Shown here: positions 17,862 to 26,571 of the stretch, one piece after another
Position numbering within the stretch: position 1 is the stretch's first letter
How the letters are laid out: every line of letters starts with the position of its first letter
DNA from: Neoalteromonas facilis
GTDB lineage: Bacteria; Pseudomonadota; Gammaproteobacteria; Enterobacterales; Alteromonadaceae
Direction: 5' to 3'
Assembly: GCF_002807665.1 (NCBI RefSeq)
Contig: NZ_PEAY01000003.1
Span: forward strand, 503 to 64,502
Length of the DNA stretch: 64,000 bases
Notes under the pieces: model-generated
Seen by the model: the letters and a program-made list of their open reading frames with translations, nothing else
Databases searched by the model: none
Told to the model about the DNA's origin: nothing
Translations under genes and position numbers: made by a program

Positions 17862-18544
17862 TGCACTACCAGCACCGATGGTATGATGGCGAAGAGCCGG
17901 TTGAGGGCATAACACCGGGTAAAATAATTTGTGTGGGCCGAAACTATGCTGCCCATGCAGCTGAACTGGGGAATGAAATCCCTGAAGAGCCCGTGTTGTT
18001 TATGAAACCGTCTACCGCTTTTCAATCAATGTCAGCAGGCGTTTCATTGACACCGCGCACGGAGCCTGTTCACTACGAATTAGAAATAGCCGTTTTGATT
18101 GGTGAGACCCTGTCGCACGCAACTCGCGAGCAAGCCAGACAAGCGGTGATGGGCTTCGGTTTAGGCTTAGATCTGACTCTACGTGAGACACAAACAAGGT
18201 TGAAGCACAAAGGCTATCCGTGGGAACGAGCGAAAGCATTTGATGGTAGCTGCCCGATGAGCCCCTTTGTCAGCGCTGAAAAGTTTAACGATTGGCAATC
18301 AGTCACATTTCATCTATCCATCAATCAACAGGTCAAGCAGCAAGGTCATACTGCACATATGCTGTTTCCTATTGAGCAACTGCTAATAGAGATTAGCAAG
18401 CAATTTACCTTGTTACCGGGAGATGTAGTGCTTACGGGTACGCCGGAAGGGGTAGGGGCCTTGAGTGAAGGGGATCATCTATTCATGACGCTCGCGGATG
18501 AGCTTAGTTGTCGTACTGACATCACATTTCAAGGGGGCGCGTAA
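17858..18544 (+). CDS. ycgM: Fumarylacetoacetate hydrolase family protein YcgM
   Basis: A 228-residue FAH-superfamily enzyme close in length to E. coli YcgM (219 aa). Conserved signatures: CVGRNYAAHAAEL (about 26-38), metal-ligand region HYELEIAVLIG (about 68-78, two acidic residues) and the C-terminal GDVVLTGTPEGVG (about 188-200). Relatives are metal-dependent acylpyruvases or oxaloacetate decarboxylases, so cleavage or decarboxylation of a small 2-oxo acid is expected. Two ATGs in tandem (17858, 17861) can start it, the first overlapping the transglycosylase stop. Confidence 0.9.
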   Translation: MMHYQHRWYDGEEPVEGITPGKIICVGRNYAAHAAELGNEIPEEPVLFMKPSTAFQSMSAGVSLTPRTEPVHYELEIAVLIGETLSHATREQARQAVMGFGLGLDLTLRETQTRLKHKGYPWERAKAFDGSCPMSPFVSAEKFNDWQSVTFHLSINQQVKQQGHTAHMLFPIEQLLIEISKQFTLLPGDVVLTGTPEGVGALSEGDHLFMTLADELSCRTDITFQGGA

Positions 18545-18547
18545 TCA

Positions 18548-19066
18548 ATGTCTACTTCCAACACTGCACCTTTTTGGGAAACCGTCGCTTTAGCTGATAT
18601 GTCCGATGAACAATGGGAAGCACTATGTGACGGATGCGGAAAGTGTTGCTTGCACAAATTTATAGATGATGAAGATCAACCGTTATCGGTCTATGAGGTG
18701 GACGGGAGCGAATCAATAGAGGACGGTGAACAGGTTCATTTCACTAACATCGTTTGCGAACTGCTGAATACTAAAACATGCAGTTGTTCAGACTATACAA
18801 ACCGAACTGTGCGCGTTCCAGATTGTGTAAAACTCACCAAAGATAATTTGGACTCGATTTACTACATGCCACCAAGTTGTAGTTATCGCCGGTTATTGGA
18901 AGGCAGAGGATTACCGAGTTGGCATCCTCTATTAAATCGTGGGAAAAAGACCGCTATGCACAAGTTAGGTATGTCTGTACGAGGCAAAACGGTTTGCGAA
19001 TCTGACGTTGATCTTGATGAATTTCAGGACTTTATCGCACTATGGCCGCTTGAAGACATCGATTGA
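18548..19066 (+). CDS. ycgN: YcgN family cysteine-cluster protein
   Basis: A 172-residue UPF0260/YcgN family protein with a cysteine cluster at CDGCGKCCLHK (about 28-38) and further cysteines at TCSCSDY, PDCVKL and PSCSY; this CxxCxxCC pattern is thought to bind iron or zinc. Compared with my memory of E. coli YcgN (153 aa), there is an acidic insertion of about 17 residues between the cysteine motif and the FTN strand (about 45-62). It starts 3 bp after ycgM, and its 3' end overlaps dsbB on the opposite strand by 27 bp. Confidence 0.92.
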   Translation: MSTSNTAPFWETVALADMSDEQWEALCDGCGKCCLHKFIDDEDQPLSVYEVDGSESIEDGEQVHFTNIVCELLNTKTCSCSDYTNRTVRVPDCVKLTKDNLDSIYYMPPSCSYRRLLEGRGLPSWHPLLNRGKKTAMHKLGMSVRGKTVCESDVDLDEFQDFIALWPLEDID

Positions 19067-19561
19067 ACGAGCCACTAATACAGTGGCGAGTAACAACGTG
19101 TAGATACCAAAAATAACCATCATCCACTGCGCCATTCCCATGCCGACGAATTGCCAACTGTTTTCCAAACAATCGCCAGGTGCAGCAAATATTGCGGGAA
19201 GCCACTCATGTAGTGGTAACCAAGATGGGAAATTGGGGACCGGTTCACATGATGCAAAAAACGGGTTCGCTGCAGTGAGTATATCCACATGTTCATAGGC
19301 AATTAAAAATCCCCAAACTGATGAGACTCCCCAGGCGATATAACCCACAAGGCGTGTCAAAGTACTATTGTGTAAAAGGGGAATAAGTGCAGCGAACAAA
19401 ATACCGAACATCGCCGTACGTTGATAAATACACTTAATACAAGGTTGTAGCCCCATGCCGTGTTGGAAATACAAAGCAGTAAGTTCAAGGGCTAATGCTG
19501 ACAAAAACAGCAAAGCCCAGCTTGAACGTTGTTTAGACCATTGGCTCAAAAAATGAAACAT
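19040..19561 (-). CDS. dsbB: Disulfide bond formation protein DsbB
   Basis: A 173-residue inner-membrane oxidoreductase that re-oxidises DsbA and passes electrons to quinones. Four membrane helices are visible. Both catalytic cysteine pairs are present: Cys41-Cys44 in QPCIKCIYQR, and Cys105 plus Cys131 in the second periplasmic loop, nearly identical in position to E. coli (41, 44, 104, 130). It follows nhaB by 14 bp, the same nhaB-dsbB order as in E. coli, and its 3' end converges into ycgN. Confidence 0.96.
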   Translation of the reverse strand: MFHFLSQWSKQRSSWALLFLSALALELTALYFQHGMGLQPCIKCIYQRTAMFGILFAALIPLLHNSTLTRLVGYIAWGVSSVWGFLIAYEHVDILTAANPFFASCEPVPNFPSWLPLHEWLPAIFAAPGDCLENSWQFVGMGMAQWMMVIFGIYTLLLATVLVARSIDVFKRP

Positions 19562-19575
19562 CTAATGCCTTATTG

Positions 19576-21162
19576 TTAATGACTGTTGTCTGATATGGCG
19601 CCTGGGATTTCCGTATGGTGGTTAATCCAATGCATGTCATACAAATAATCAGTGGCGCCGGCTAATCCGTAATAGGTCGCGACGAGACCGACAATGGTAA
19701 GCACGATGGTGTAGGGTAACGCCATGTAAACCATTTTGCCATAAGACAATCTTAGCAATGGTGCGATTGCTGAGGTCAACAAAAATAAGAATGCAGCCTG
19801 CCCATTGGGTGTCGCAACGCTGGGTAAATTGGTACCCGTATTGATAGCGACTGCTAATAAATCGAACTGGTCACGTGTGATTTCACCATTTTGCAGCGCT
19901 GCGGCGACTTCAGTGATGTATACCGAGCCAACAAACACGTTATCACTCACCATCGAGAGGACACCATTCGCCAAATAAAACATCACGAGCTGATTGGTGC
20001 CATCAAAGGTTAGTACCCAGTGAATAACGGGCTGGAACAAACCTTGATCAATGATCACCGCAACAACACCGAAGAATACACACAACAATGCAGTGAAAGG
20101 CAGAGCCTCTTCAAAGGCTTTGCCTAATGCATGTTCTTCAATAACGCCACTGCTTGATGTGGCCAGCACTATGACGCTTAAACCAATTAAACCAACCGCA
20201 GCTAAATGAAACGCTAACCCAACGACTAACCACACGCCGATAAGCGCTTGAACCAATAGTTTAGCGTTGTCCCTTGGGGTTCTTTGTGTATCCATATGTT
20301 TGTCGTAATCGACAAGGATATTACGCACAACTTTTGGCATCTGCGCGCCATAACTAAACCATTTGAATTTTTCTAATACAGTGGCAGTCAACAGGCCGAA
20401 CACAAACACAGGAAGTGTAACCGGTGCCATTCGAATAAAGAACTCGGCAAATCCCCACGAGGCTTTGTCAGCGATAATCAGGTTTTGCGGTTCGCCGACC
20501 ATCGTCATAACCCCACCTAACGCAGTACCAACTGCAGAATGCATCATTAAGTTTCGCAAAAAAGCGCGGAAATCATCAAGGTCATTGGCACCGGGTTGCT
20601 GGTCCACGTCATCATCAGAAGTGTGATCGTGATCGTGATGGAAATCTTTGCCTGATGCGACCTTATGATAAATTGTATAAAAGCCTAAGCCGACCGCAAT
20701 GATAACGGCCACAACGGTTAATGCATCTAGAAAGGCCGAAAGGAAAGCTGACGCAGCGATAAAGGCCAATGACAGGATGGTTTTATTTTTGACCTTAATC
20801 ACTAACTTAGTGAAGAGAAACATCAGTAGATCCTTCATAAAGTAGATACCCGCGACCATAAAGACCAACAGCAGTATCACTTCAATATTCACCGATATTT
20901 CATGCATCATGTGTTCAGGGGTGGTGAGGCCAACAAATAATGCTTGGATCAATAGCAGTCCACCTGGCTGTAACGGGTAGCACTTCAATGCCATAGCCAG
21001 TGTGAAAATAAATTCACCAATCAGCGCCCAACCTGCGATGTAAGGATTCCACATAAACAACAGTGGATTGATCAGTAAAAATAGGATTATCGTCCTTTTG
21101 TACCAATCAGGTGCGTGGCCTAAAAAGTTTCGGTAAATCGCAGTAGTCATCGAAATTTGCAT
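19576..21162 (-). CDS. nhaB: Na+/H+ antiporter NhaB
   Basis: A 528-residue electrogenic sodium/proton antiporter (E. coli NhaB 513 aa) with about 12 membrane helices. A histidine-rich cytoplasmic loop ([14 protein letters not shown], about 173-186) separates the halves; NhaB signature segments [12 protein letters not shown] and [20 protein letters not shown] are present. The ATG at 21162 has GAGGA about 6 bp upstream and is preferred over the internal ATG at 21150. It is the second Na+/H+ antiporter system of the window and is divergent from fadR, as in E. coli. Confidence 0.95.
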   Translation of the reverse strand: MQISMTTAIYRNFLGHAPDWYKRTIILFLLINPLLFMWNPYIAGWALIGEFIFTLAMALKCYPLQPGGLLLIQALFVGLTTPEHMMHEISVNIEVILLLVFMVAGIYFMKDLLMFLFTKLVIKVKNKTILSLAFIAASAFLSAFLDALTVVAVIIAVGLGFYTIYHKVASGKDFHHDHDHTSDDDVDQQPGANDLDDFRAFLRNLMMHSAVGTALGGVMTMVGEPQNLIIADKASWGFAEFFIRMAPVTLPVFVFGLLTATVLEKFKWFSYGAQMPKVVRNILVDYDKHMDTQRTPRDNAKLLVQALIGVWLVVGLAFHLAAVGLIGLSVIVLATSSSGVIEEHALGKAFEEALPFTALLCVFFGVVAVIIDQGLFQPVIHWVLTFDGTNQLVMFYLANGVLSMVSDNVFVGSVYITEVAAALQNGEITRDQFDLLAVAINTGTNLPSVATPNGQAAFLFLLTSAIAPLLRLSYGKMVYMALPYTIVLTIVGLVATYYGLAGATDYLYDMHWINHHTEIPGAISDNSH

Positions 21163-21528
21163 CGGGTGTCCTCAGGCTGGAGCGTATGTGCTCGATGCAG
21201 CATACACTAGCCAACATACAAGAAAAATCTTATGAACACCTATAATAAACCCGAATTATATACTTTTGAAATTGATTCCTCGGGTTATCAGTTACTTAGT
21301 TTGTCGATAGTGATTATTGATTAGTCGAATAATGGTTGAGTTGTGAACAGGTTGGTACAAACTCAGGATAAAATTAATTCTGTGAGATAACACTAGGATA
21401 AGACGTTAAAATCTTTAAAAATCATGAGGCTAGCGCGTGTCTAATGCGGATAAGTTGAATCAATGTAGTTTGAGGTTTATCAGAATGTTATTTATTTGTT
21501 TACGTGCGCGTAGAATGCTGACAAAATT
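21163..21528. other. nhaB-fadR intergenic region
   Basis: The region between the divergent nhaB and fadR genes (417 bp in all) is AT-rich and contains no supported gene. It must hold both promoters. TATAAT occurs at 21241-21246 on the plus strand and at 21255-21260 on the minus strand, but neither has a good -35 partner at 17-18 bp, so I do not assign promoters. The FadR box at the right end is listed separately. Confidence 0.4.
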
Positions 21529-21545
21529 GACTGGTACAATCAGTT
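21529..21545 (+). promoter_or_regulatory. FadR operator upstream of fadR
   Basis: GACTGGTACAATCAGTT matches 12 of 16 fixed positions of the E. coli FadR consensus AACTGGTCNGACCAGTT, with both half sites CTGGT and TCAGTT preserved as an inverted repeat. It lies 35 bp before the fadR start codon, where binding would block transcription. Autoregulation of fadR is the inference; the box could also serve nhaB. Confidence 0.65.
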
Positions 21546-21579
21546 ATACAACAAAAACAAATCCAAAGGTGCGTCTTAC

Positions 21580-22290
21580 ATGATTTACAAGGCTCAGAGT
21601 CCGGCAGGCTTCGCTGAAGAGTACATCGTTGAATCGATTTGGAGCGGGCGATTTGCTCCGGGTACTATCTTACCGGCTGAAAGAGAGCTGTCTGAGTTAA
21701 TCGGTGTAACACGAACAACTTTGCGTGAAGTTTTGCAGCGTTTGGCACGAGACGGCTGGTTAACCATTCAGCATGGTAAACCGACACGGGTGAACAATTT
21801 TTGGGAGACCTGTGGTTTAAACATTCTCGAGACACTTGCGCGTTTGGATCAAGACGGTATTTCAGACCTTATTGATAATCTACTCGCGGCTCGCACAAAT
21901 CTTAGTGCTGTGTTTATTCGTGGTGCCCTGCGTAATAACAAAGAAAAGTCGATAGAGCTTATCAGTCGCTACACTGATATTCCGGAAGACGGTCCTGCAT
22001 TTGCTAATTTCGATTATCAATTAAATCATGATCTAGCCTTAGCTTCAGGCAATCCTGTATTCGTGCTGATGATGAACGGCTTTAGAAATATGTACGCGCG
22101 CATTGGCGGCTATTTCTTCTCTCATCAAAAAGCGCGAGATGCTGCTAAGCATTTTTATCAAAACTTGTTAGAAGCGGCTGAAAAGGGGGAATATGAAAAT
22201 GTGCCTCAAATCCTCAGACGCTATGGTATTGAAAGTGGAAAAGTCTGGCACGAAGTGCGAGATGCCATGCCATCAGATTTAGTAGACTAA
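21580..22290 (+). CDS. fadR: Fatty acid metabolism regulator FadR
   Basis: A 236-residue GntR-family transcription factor (E. coli FadR 239 aa). The N-terminal winged helix-turn-helix spans about 8-75 with [28 protein letters not shown]-type sequence (33-60), and the all-helical C-terminal acyl-CoA-binding domain covers 80-230. Long-chain acyl-CoA releases FadR from DNA; it represses fad genes and activates fabA/fabB. The adjacent FadR box and the presence of fadD and fabB in the same window support the assignment. Confidence 0.95.
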   Translation: MIYKAQSPAGFAEEYIVESIWSGRFAPGTILPAERELSELIGVTRTTLREVLQRLARDGWLTIQHGKPTRVNNFWETCGLNILETLARLDQDGISDLIDNLLAARTNLSAVFIRGALRNNKEKSIELISRYTDIPEDGPAFANFDYQLNHDLALASGNPVFVLMMNGFRNMYARIGGYFFSHQKARDAAKHFYQNLLEAAEKGEYENVPQILRRYGIESGKVWHEVRDAMPSDLVD

Positions 22291-22414
22291 TTAAAATCCA
22301 ATAAAAATCAACCGCATACAAAATAATTCAAAATAAATTAAAAGTTAGTATGCGGTTTCTAATTGTTATTTGTAATCTACACCGGAACTAAATAATCGGT
22401 CACTGGAGAGCAAC

Positions 22415-22777
22415 ATGACTAAAACAGATCAAATCAAAGCTAAATTCAACGAAGCTGAAGAATTCGCACGCAAAATCTGGTTGGCAGGTTTAGGTGCATA
22501 CGGTAAGAGCATCGACGAAGCACAAGGTCGTTACGAGCAATTAAGCACTGACGCACAAAAAGTTTTCGAAGACTTAGTGGTTAAAGGCGAAGCGCTTGAA
22601 ACAAATGCTAAAGGCAAGTTCAAGCAAACAACTACTGAAGTTGAAGGTCGTGTAGCTGACGTTCGTAAGAAACTAGGCCTAGACAACAACGACAATGCAG
22701 ATCAGAAAATCGAAGAGCTATCTGCAAAAATCGATGCGTTGACTGAAGCTGTTGCTAAGCTAGCAGCTGCTAAGTAA
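22415..22777 (+). CDS. Phasin (polyhydroxyalkanoate granule-associated protein, PhaI-like)
   Basis: A 120-residue, almost entirely helical protein of the PhaF/PhaI phasin family. The amphipathic family segment ARKIWLAGLGAYGKSIDEAQ is at about 18-37, and the C-terminal 40 residues form a heptad coiled coil (KIEELSAKIDALTEAVAKLA) likely for oligomerisation. Phasins coat hydrophobic storage granules. No PHA synthase gene lies in the window. Good ribosome site (GGAGAG) before the ATG, and its own terminator follows, so it is probably expressed as a strong single-gene unit. Confidence 0.85.
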   Translation: MTKTDQIKAKFNEAEEFARKIWLAGLGAYGKSIDEAQGRYEQLSTDAQKVFEDLVVKGEALETNAKGKFKQTTTEVEGRVADVRKKLGLDNNDNADQKIEELSAKIDALTEAVAKLAAAK

Positions 22778-22783
22778 GACATA

Positions 22784-22809
22784 AAAACGCACTCTTCGGA
22801 GTGCGTTTT
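22784..22809 (+). terminator. Rho-independent terminator of the phasin gene
   Basis: An 11-bp perfect stem AAAACGCACTC/GAGTGCGTTTT closed by a TTCG tetraloop starts 7 bp after the phasin stop. The stable tetraloop and terminal T-run make this a strong terminator, and the A-run on the left could let it work in both directions. Confidence 0.92.
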
Positions 22810-22894
22810 ACCTTGTCGGCGAGTTTAGTTGCACTGCACTGAGTAGCGTCTACACTTCAAGTCTACAACCTTTACTAGAGAAACAGGAGTTTCT

Positions 22895-23467
22895 ATGTCT
22901 TCCACTACTAAGAATCCTTTCGTTAGTTTTGTTAATGCGTATTGCGGATTGGTTGCTAGCCAACTAAGCGATATGTCAGCTGAATTCGACAAGGTTGTGA
23001 CAAAGTCTAATGATGTATTTAATGAATTAGCGAGCCGTGGAGTAGCGGTTGAAGCTGATTTAAAGAAATCGATGCCACGGAGCGATAAAATGAACCAATC
23101 GATCAAAAACTGGTTTGATGCTTTCAGTTTTGGTAGCGCTAAACGCGATAAGCAGTTAAACACACTTTCAAAGAAAGTGGATGACCTCATTGAACAAGTT
23201 GCTTTATTAGCAGAGAAAAAAGCGCGCGAAGCAAGCGCAGCAAAAGCGCCTGCAGCCAAACCAGCAGCTAAAAGAGCACCTGCCAAAGCAAAGGCAACCA
23301 CAAAGCCTGCTGCGAAAGCGACTGAGAGTAAACCGGCAACTAAGGCGTCAGGTACGACGAAAACGACGACGCGAAAAACAACAACGCGTAAACCTGCTGC
23401 AAAGAAAGCGACAACGCCTAAAAAGCCTGCCGCAACTAAGCCAAAGGCACCTAAAGCTGCGGAATAG
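22895..23467 (+). CDS. PhaF-like phasin with Lys/Ala/Pro-rich tail
   Basis: A 190-residue two-part protein. Residues 1-110 are a helical phasin-like domain with a short coiled coil (LNTLSKKVDDLIEQVALLAEKK, about 88-109); residues 112-190 are a low-complexity, strongly basic tail of AAKPAAK- and TTRK-type repeats resembling histone H1 tails. In Pseudomonas PhaF such a tail binds DNA and helps distribute granules at division. CAGGAG precedes the ATG. An antisense frame through the repeat region is an artefact of its composition. Confidence 0.8.
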   Translation: MSSTTKNPFVSFVNAYCGLVASQLSDMSAEFDKVVTKSNDVFNELASRGVAVEADLKKSMPRSDKMNQSIKNWFDAFSFGSAKRDKQLNTLSKKVDDLIEQVALLAEKKAREASAAKAPAAKPAAKRAPAKAKATTKPAAKATESKPATKASGTTKTTTRKTTTRKPAAKKATTPKKPAATKPKAPKAAE

Positions 23468-23482
23468 TCGGTTACCCAATAC

Positions 23483-23509
23483 AAAAAAGGAGCTTAAGCT
23501 CCTTTTTTT
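23483..23509. terminator. Bidirectional rho-independent terminator
   Basis: The stem AAAAAAGGAGC/GCTCCTTTTTT with loop TTAA lies between the convergent PhaF-like gene and the gene on the minus strand. Runs of A on the left and T on the right suit termination in both directions. Confidence 0.92.
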
Positions 23510-23542
23510 GTGTCTATTTTCATTGCCATTCTATGTCTCTTA

Positions 23543-24880
23543 CTACGCCCATCGGCTAGACCATTTGGCAAACTCTTGACTGGCCATCCAAGTCCCTTGA
23601 ATGGGGGGGGCATCATTTTGCTCGCCTGCCTCATGTGGCTGTTGTGCAGAAAATTGGTCGCGGGTACTGGCAAAATAAAAGTTTGCATTCTTGCTCAGCG
23701 AGTATGCCGGTTCATCAAGCAATTCGTCTTTTGGCGACAATAACGCCAACACATGAGGTTCATGCATCTTATGCGGGTACAGTCCCAACACCATGCATTT
23801 GGCATCATTGGATAATAAACCATACCCCTGCGGGAAAGCCCCAACAATGCTATTAAACGCATTGGCTAAGTCTACGTTTAACACACCTTTCTTGCCGAGC
23901 TGGTCAATCAGCATGCAACCTTTGGGTACTTCTGTTCTGGTAAACTCATGCTTAGTCGAAAACACTACTGAAGCGTATATCTGTGGGATCTTTAGTAGTT
24001 CACCTATGCCCGTTGCGGGTTTATAGGCATCTTTTACCAATTCAATTTGGGTGGCATGGGCGAGTATTTGCGTTTCGGGAGTGGCATAGGTTGTGCCGTA
24101 GTCGGCCCCTAATCCAGTGGTGACATAATCAACACTGAATCGATAGTTCATTTTTAATAGCGAGGTGCGCTCGTCATTGTCCAAAACACGGAATGGATCT
24201 TTGCTTTTGTTGCTTCCTTGCAGCAATTTTTTCGCCAATGGATGGTGTAATCCTGCGTCCTGGAATAGGGCTGCGGTCATCGCAGGAACGGCGACCAATG
24301 CATACCAACTCTGACGTTGCTCTTCGGTACCATGAAAGCGAATTTCCGGATCTGCGAACCGATCCCAATTGGGTACTCTCAACAGCTTGTTGTGGATAAC
24401 TTCATCGACTAAGCGCAGTGTGAGCGCCATCTTGTATGGTGTTTTAATCCGCTGATGAAATGCTTGTACTGAGCCGGAGTATTGTTCTGACAACAACCAC
24501 AGTGATGCAAGAAATTTGGCCGTTTTCTGTTTAGACTCTTCGAGGCTTTTACCCTCGCAACATTCGTAAATCGCTTGGCAGAGGTTACGCACACGTTTTA
24601 AACGTTGATGCCTGTCAGTATCGTCTTGCTGTTTAATGTCATTTAAGTCACCAATGAGTGAGTCTAATTCAGCATGCTGCTCATTCGACAGTGAGGCTTC
24701 ATCTTGCAAGGTGGCAATTTGTACTTTGAGTTCAAGTTGCTTTTTGGCGCTGCGCGCGTCATTCAAAAAATACTGAGTAACATCATCTAATGCAGAGCGA
24801 GTATTGCTGTCCTCTGCGGATATTTGTTCGATGATGTCATTAACGAGTGCAAAATAAGGTTCGTTATTTAATGGCTTCAT
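23543..24880 (-). CDS. Unknown protein, possible degenerate HD-GYP-like domain
   Basis: A 445-residue soluble protein. The N-terminal 100 residues are helical and charged. Residues 195-290 have the spacing of an HD-GYP phosphodiesterase core, with AALFQDAGLHHPLAKKLL (204-220) where active enzymes have ALLHDIGK, so the first His is replaced by Gln and the GYP motif is not found. Residues 349-380 (FPQGYGLLSNDAKCMVLG onward) resemble the tail segment that often follows HD-GYP cores. I therefore infer a non-catalytic relative, with moderate doubt. It overlaps the patatin gene by 4 bp and is probably co-translated with it. Confidence 0.6.
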   Translation of the reverse strand: MKPLNNEPYFALVNDIIEQISAEDSNTRSALDDVTQYFLNDARSAKKQLELKVQIATLQDEASLSNEQHAELDSLIGDLNDIKQQDDTDRHQRLKRVRNLCQAIYECCEGKSLEESKQKTAKFLASLWLLSEQYSGSVQAFHQRIKTPYKMALTLRLVDEVIHNKLLRVPNWDRFADPEIRFHGTEEQRQSWYALVAVPAMTAALFQDAGLHHPLAKKLLQGSNKSKDPFRVLDNDERTSLLKMNYRFSVDYVTTGLGADYGTTYATPETQILAHATQIELVKDAYKPATGIGELLKIPQIYASVVFSTKHEFTRTEVPKGCMLIDQLGKKGVLNVDLANAFNSIVGAFPQGYGLLSNDAKCMVLGLYPHKMHEPHVLALLSPKDELLDEPAYSLSKNANFYFASTRDQFSAQQPHEAGEQNDAPPIQGTWMASQEFAKWSSRWA

Positions 24881-26364
24881 GCCCGTTTTGATTCCACCAA
24901 TCTGAGCGAGTTCCCGTTTCCAAGTACTCGGGCCTCACGTTCCTTGAGTTGTTTAAGATAACGACGCAATGTTTGGCTTACGCGTGTACTGCGTTCAATG
25001 TAATCCAGTTGAGGCCAGGTAGCTTTCTCACCATTACGGATAAGCTCCGCGATACTCTCAACCGTTGGATTAGACCACAAATGGGCCAAGCTGCGAACCC
25101 CACGTTCAGGTAAGATATTAATGTCACCGACATACTGTTGATCAATAATCGACCGAACCTTATGAATAGCTAGCTTACCAGCTTTGCTGCCGACCGCTGA
25201 TTCAAGCATATCAAATGCGTAAATACTGTTTACTTTGGCCAGGTTGGTCAAGTGTCGCATAGTGATCCCCGCCGCAGTATTGGCATCTTTGCGGTTACGC
25301 GATAAAAATGGCACTGCCAGCGGGTTGGTTTGACTGACGATACTGTGGTTAACACCATACAAGCGTGCTAAGCGCTCAAATGGCAGATCAGCCATCAACG
25401 AGCCATCGGCAAAACGGCGATTAGGGATGTAAGGAACAATATCACCGTTAGCGGTTTTTGCGCGCAGTTGAACGGGACTGAACACGATCGGCACAGCGCA
25501 AGAGGCTCTAACTGCTTGAGTAATAATAGCGTTCGGTGATGTTTTTGCATTCAATAGACGCGAGAATTGATGCAGATCAGCCGCTGAAACCGTGATCGTG
25601 ACGTGCAAACCAGTGCGTTTGAAGGCTTCCTCAAAGGTCATTACGTCAAAAAGCTCAATCAACGCATTTTCTAATTGTGTCGAGTCAAATAGGCTCTTAC
25701 CTCTGACGCCTTTGAATATGCGCCAGTTACGGAATTTGTTGTATATAAATTCCGCATCTAATACGTCAATCAACTCATCGTGAGTGCGTGTGCCGAGCAT
25801 CGCGGCAATGATAGAGCCAGCACTGGCCCCTGATACCACACCCGGCAATAGGTCCCTTTCATTCAGCGACTTAACAACTCCACAATGAAAAAAGCCTAAG
25901 CCAGCGCCGCCACTGAGCATAAGACAACTGCGCCCAAACGAGTGCGCGGTTTCTTCAAAAAAGGACAGTTTTTCGTAGAAATCAACATTGTTTTCGTCGG
26001 CAGCATAAATATCATCAAGCGCATAGACCACCTGATCGACAAACTCTTGGATCAAGTTTTTGGTGCCTAGCTTGGATTGATGCTGAAGAACCGGGTTTGC
26101 GATGTTGGCAAGGTTACCGTGCAAGCCCTCATGTAAAATTGACATCAACCCCAAAATATCACCCTGACCGCGAGCCAGTTTGATGCGTTGAACGCGTTTG
26201 CGGATCAGTCGATAATCGTAATCCCGACAGGGATCTTTTGCTTTCCACTCATCGGCACCCGACAATTCATCGTGCGCGGCACAGGCTTCACGATACTCAG
26301 CGTAAGTATCAGCATGTTCTATGGCATCTTCTAACTGAGCCAGACGATTATCAAACAAAGGCAT
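24877..26364 (-). CDS. Patatin-like phospholipase / triacylglycerol lipase (DUF3336 type)
   Basis: A 495-residue patatin-fold lipase. An N-terminal DUF3336-type helical region (about 1-140) precedes the patatin core: oxyanion hole GGAGLG at 152-157, nucleophile GASAGS with Ser181 and the dyad Asp320 in FADGSL. This DUF3336-patatin architecture is shared with the yeast Tgl3-5 and plant SDP1 triacylglycerol lipases, so hydrolysis of stored neutral lipid is plausible. No signal peptide, so intracellular. First gene of a two-gene operon and divergent from the DUF445 gene. Confidence 0.85.
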   Translation of the reverse strand: MPLFDNRLAQLEDAIEHADTYAEYREACAAHDELSGADEWKAKDPCRDYDYRLIRKRVQRIKLARGQGDILGLMSILHEGLHGNLANIANPVLQHQSKLGTKNLIQEFVDQVVYALDDIYAADENNVDFYEKLSFFEETAHSFGRSCLMLSGGAGLGFFHCGVVKSLNERDLLPGVVSGASAGSIIAAMLGTRTHDELIDVLDAEFIYNKFRNWRIFKGVRGKSLFDSTQLENALIELFDVMTFEEAFKRTGLHVTITVSAADLHQFSRLLNAKTSPNAIITQAVRASCAVPIVFSPVQLRAKTANGDIVPYIPNRRFADGSLMADLPFERLARLYGVNHSIVSQTNPLAVPFLSRNRKDANTAAGITMRHLTNLAKVNSIYAFDMLESAVGSKAGKLAIHKVRSIIDQQYVGDINILPERGVRSLAHLWSNPTVESIAELIRNGEKATWPQLDYIERSTRVSQTLRRYLKQLKEREARVLGNGNSLRLVESKRA

Positions 26365-26571
26365 ACTGCACCTTAGGGGTTGATTTACTTACTCGCAGTG
26401 TAAACAAAATGTTTAGAAACCACTACCCAATTTCTTGATATGTATCAATCTAGCGTAAACCCGTAAGTACATATCCAAATTAAGGCTTCAAGGAGGTTAC
26501 GCAGACGATTGTTTAGGGTACACTCAAATCTTGAAGTTCAATTTATAATAATAAAGCGCATATTCATCACT

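Noticed and set aside
22825-23484. A 219-codon open frame antisense to the PhaF-like phasin
   Set aside because: It is rich in Ala, Val, Leu and Phe only because it mirrors the Lys/Ala/Pro repeats; it spans the real gene and has no ribosome site or conserved domain.
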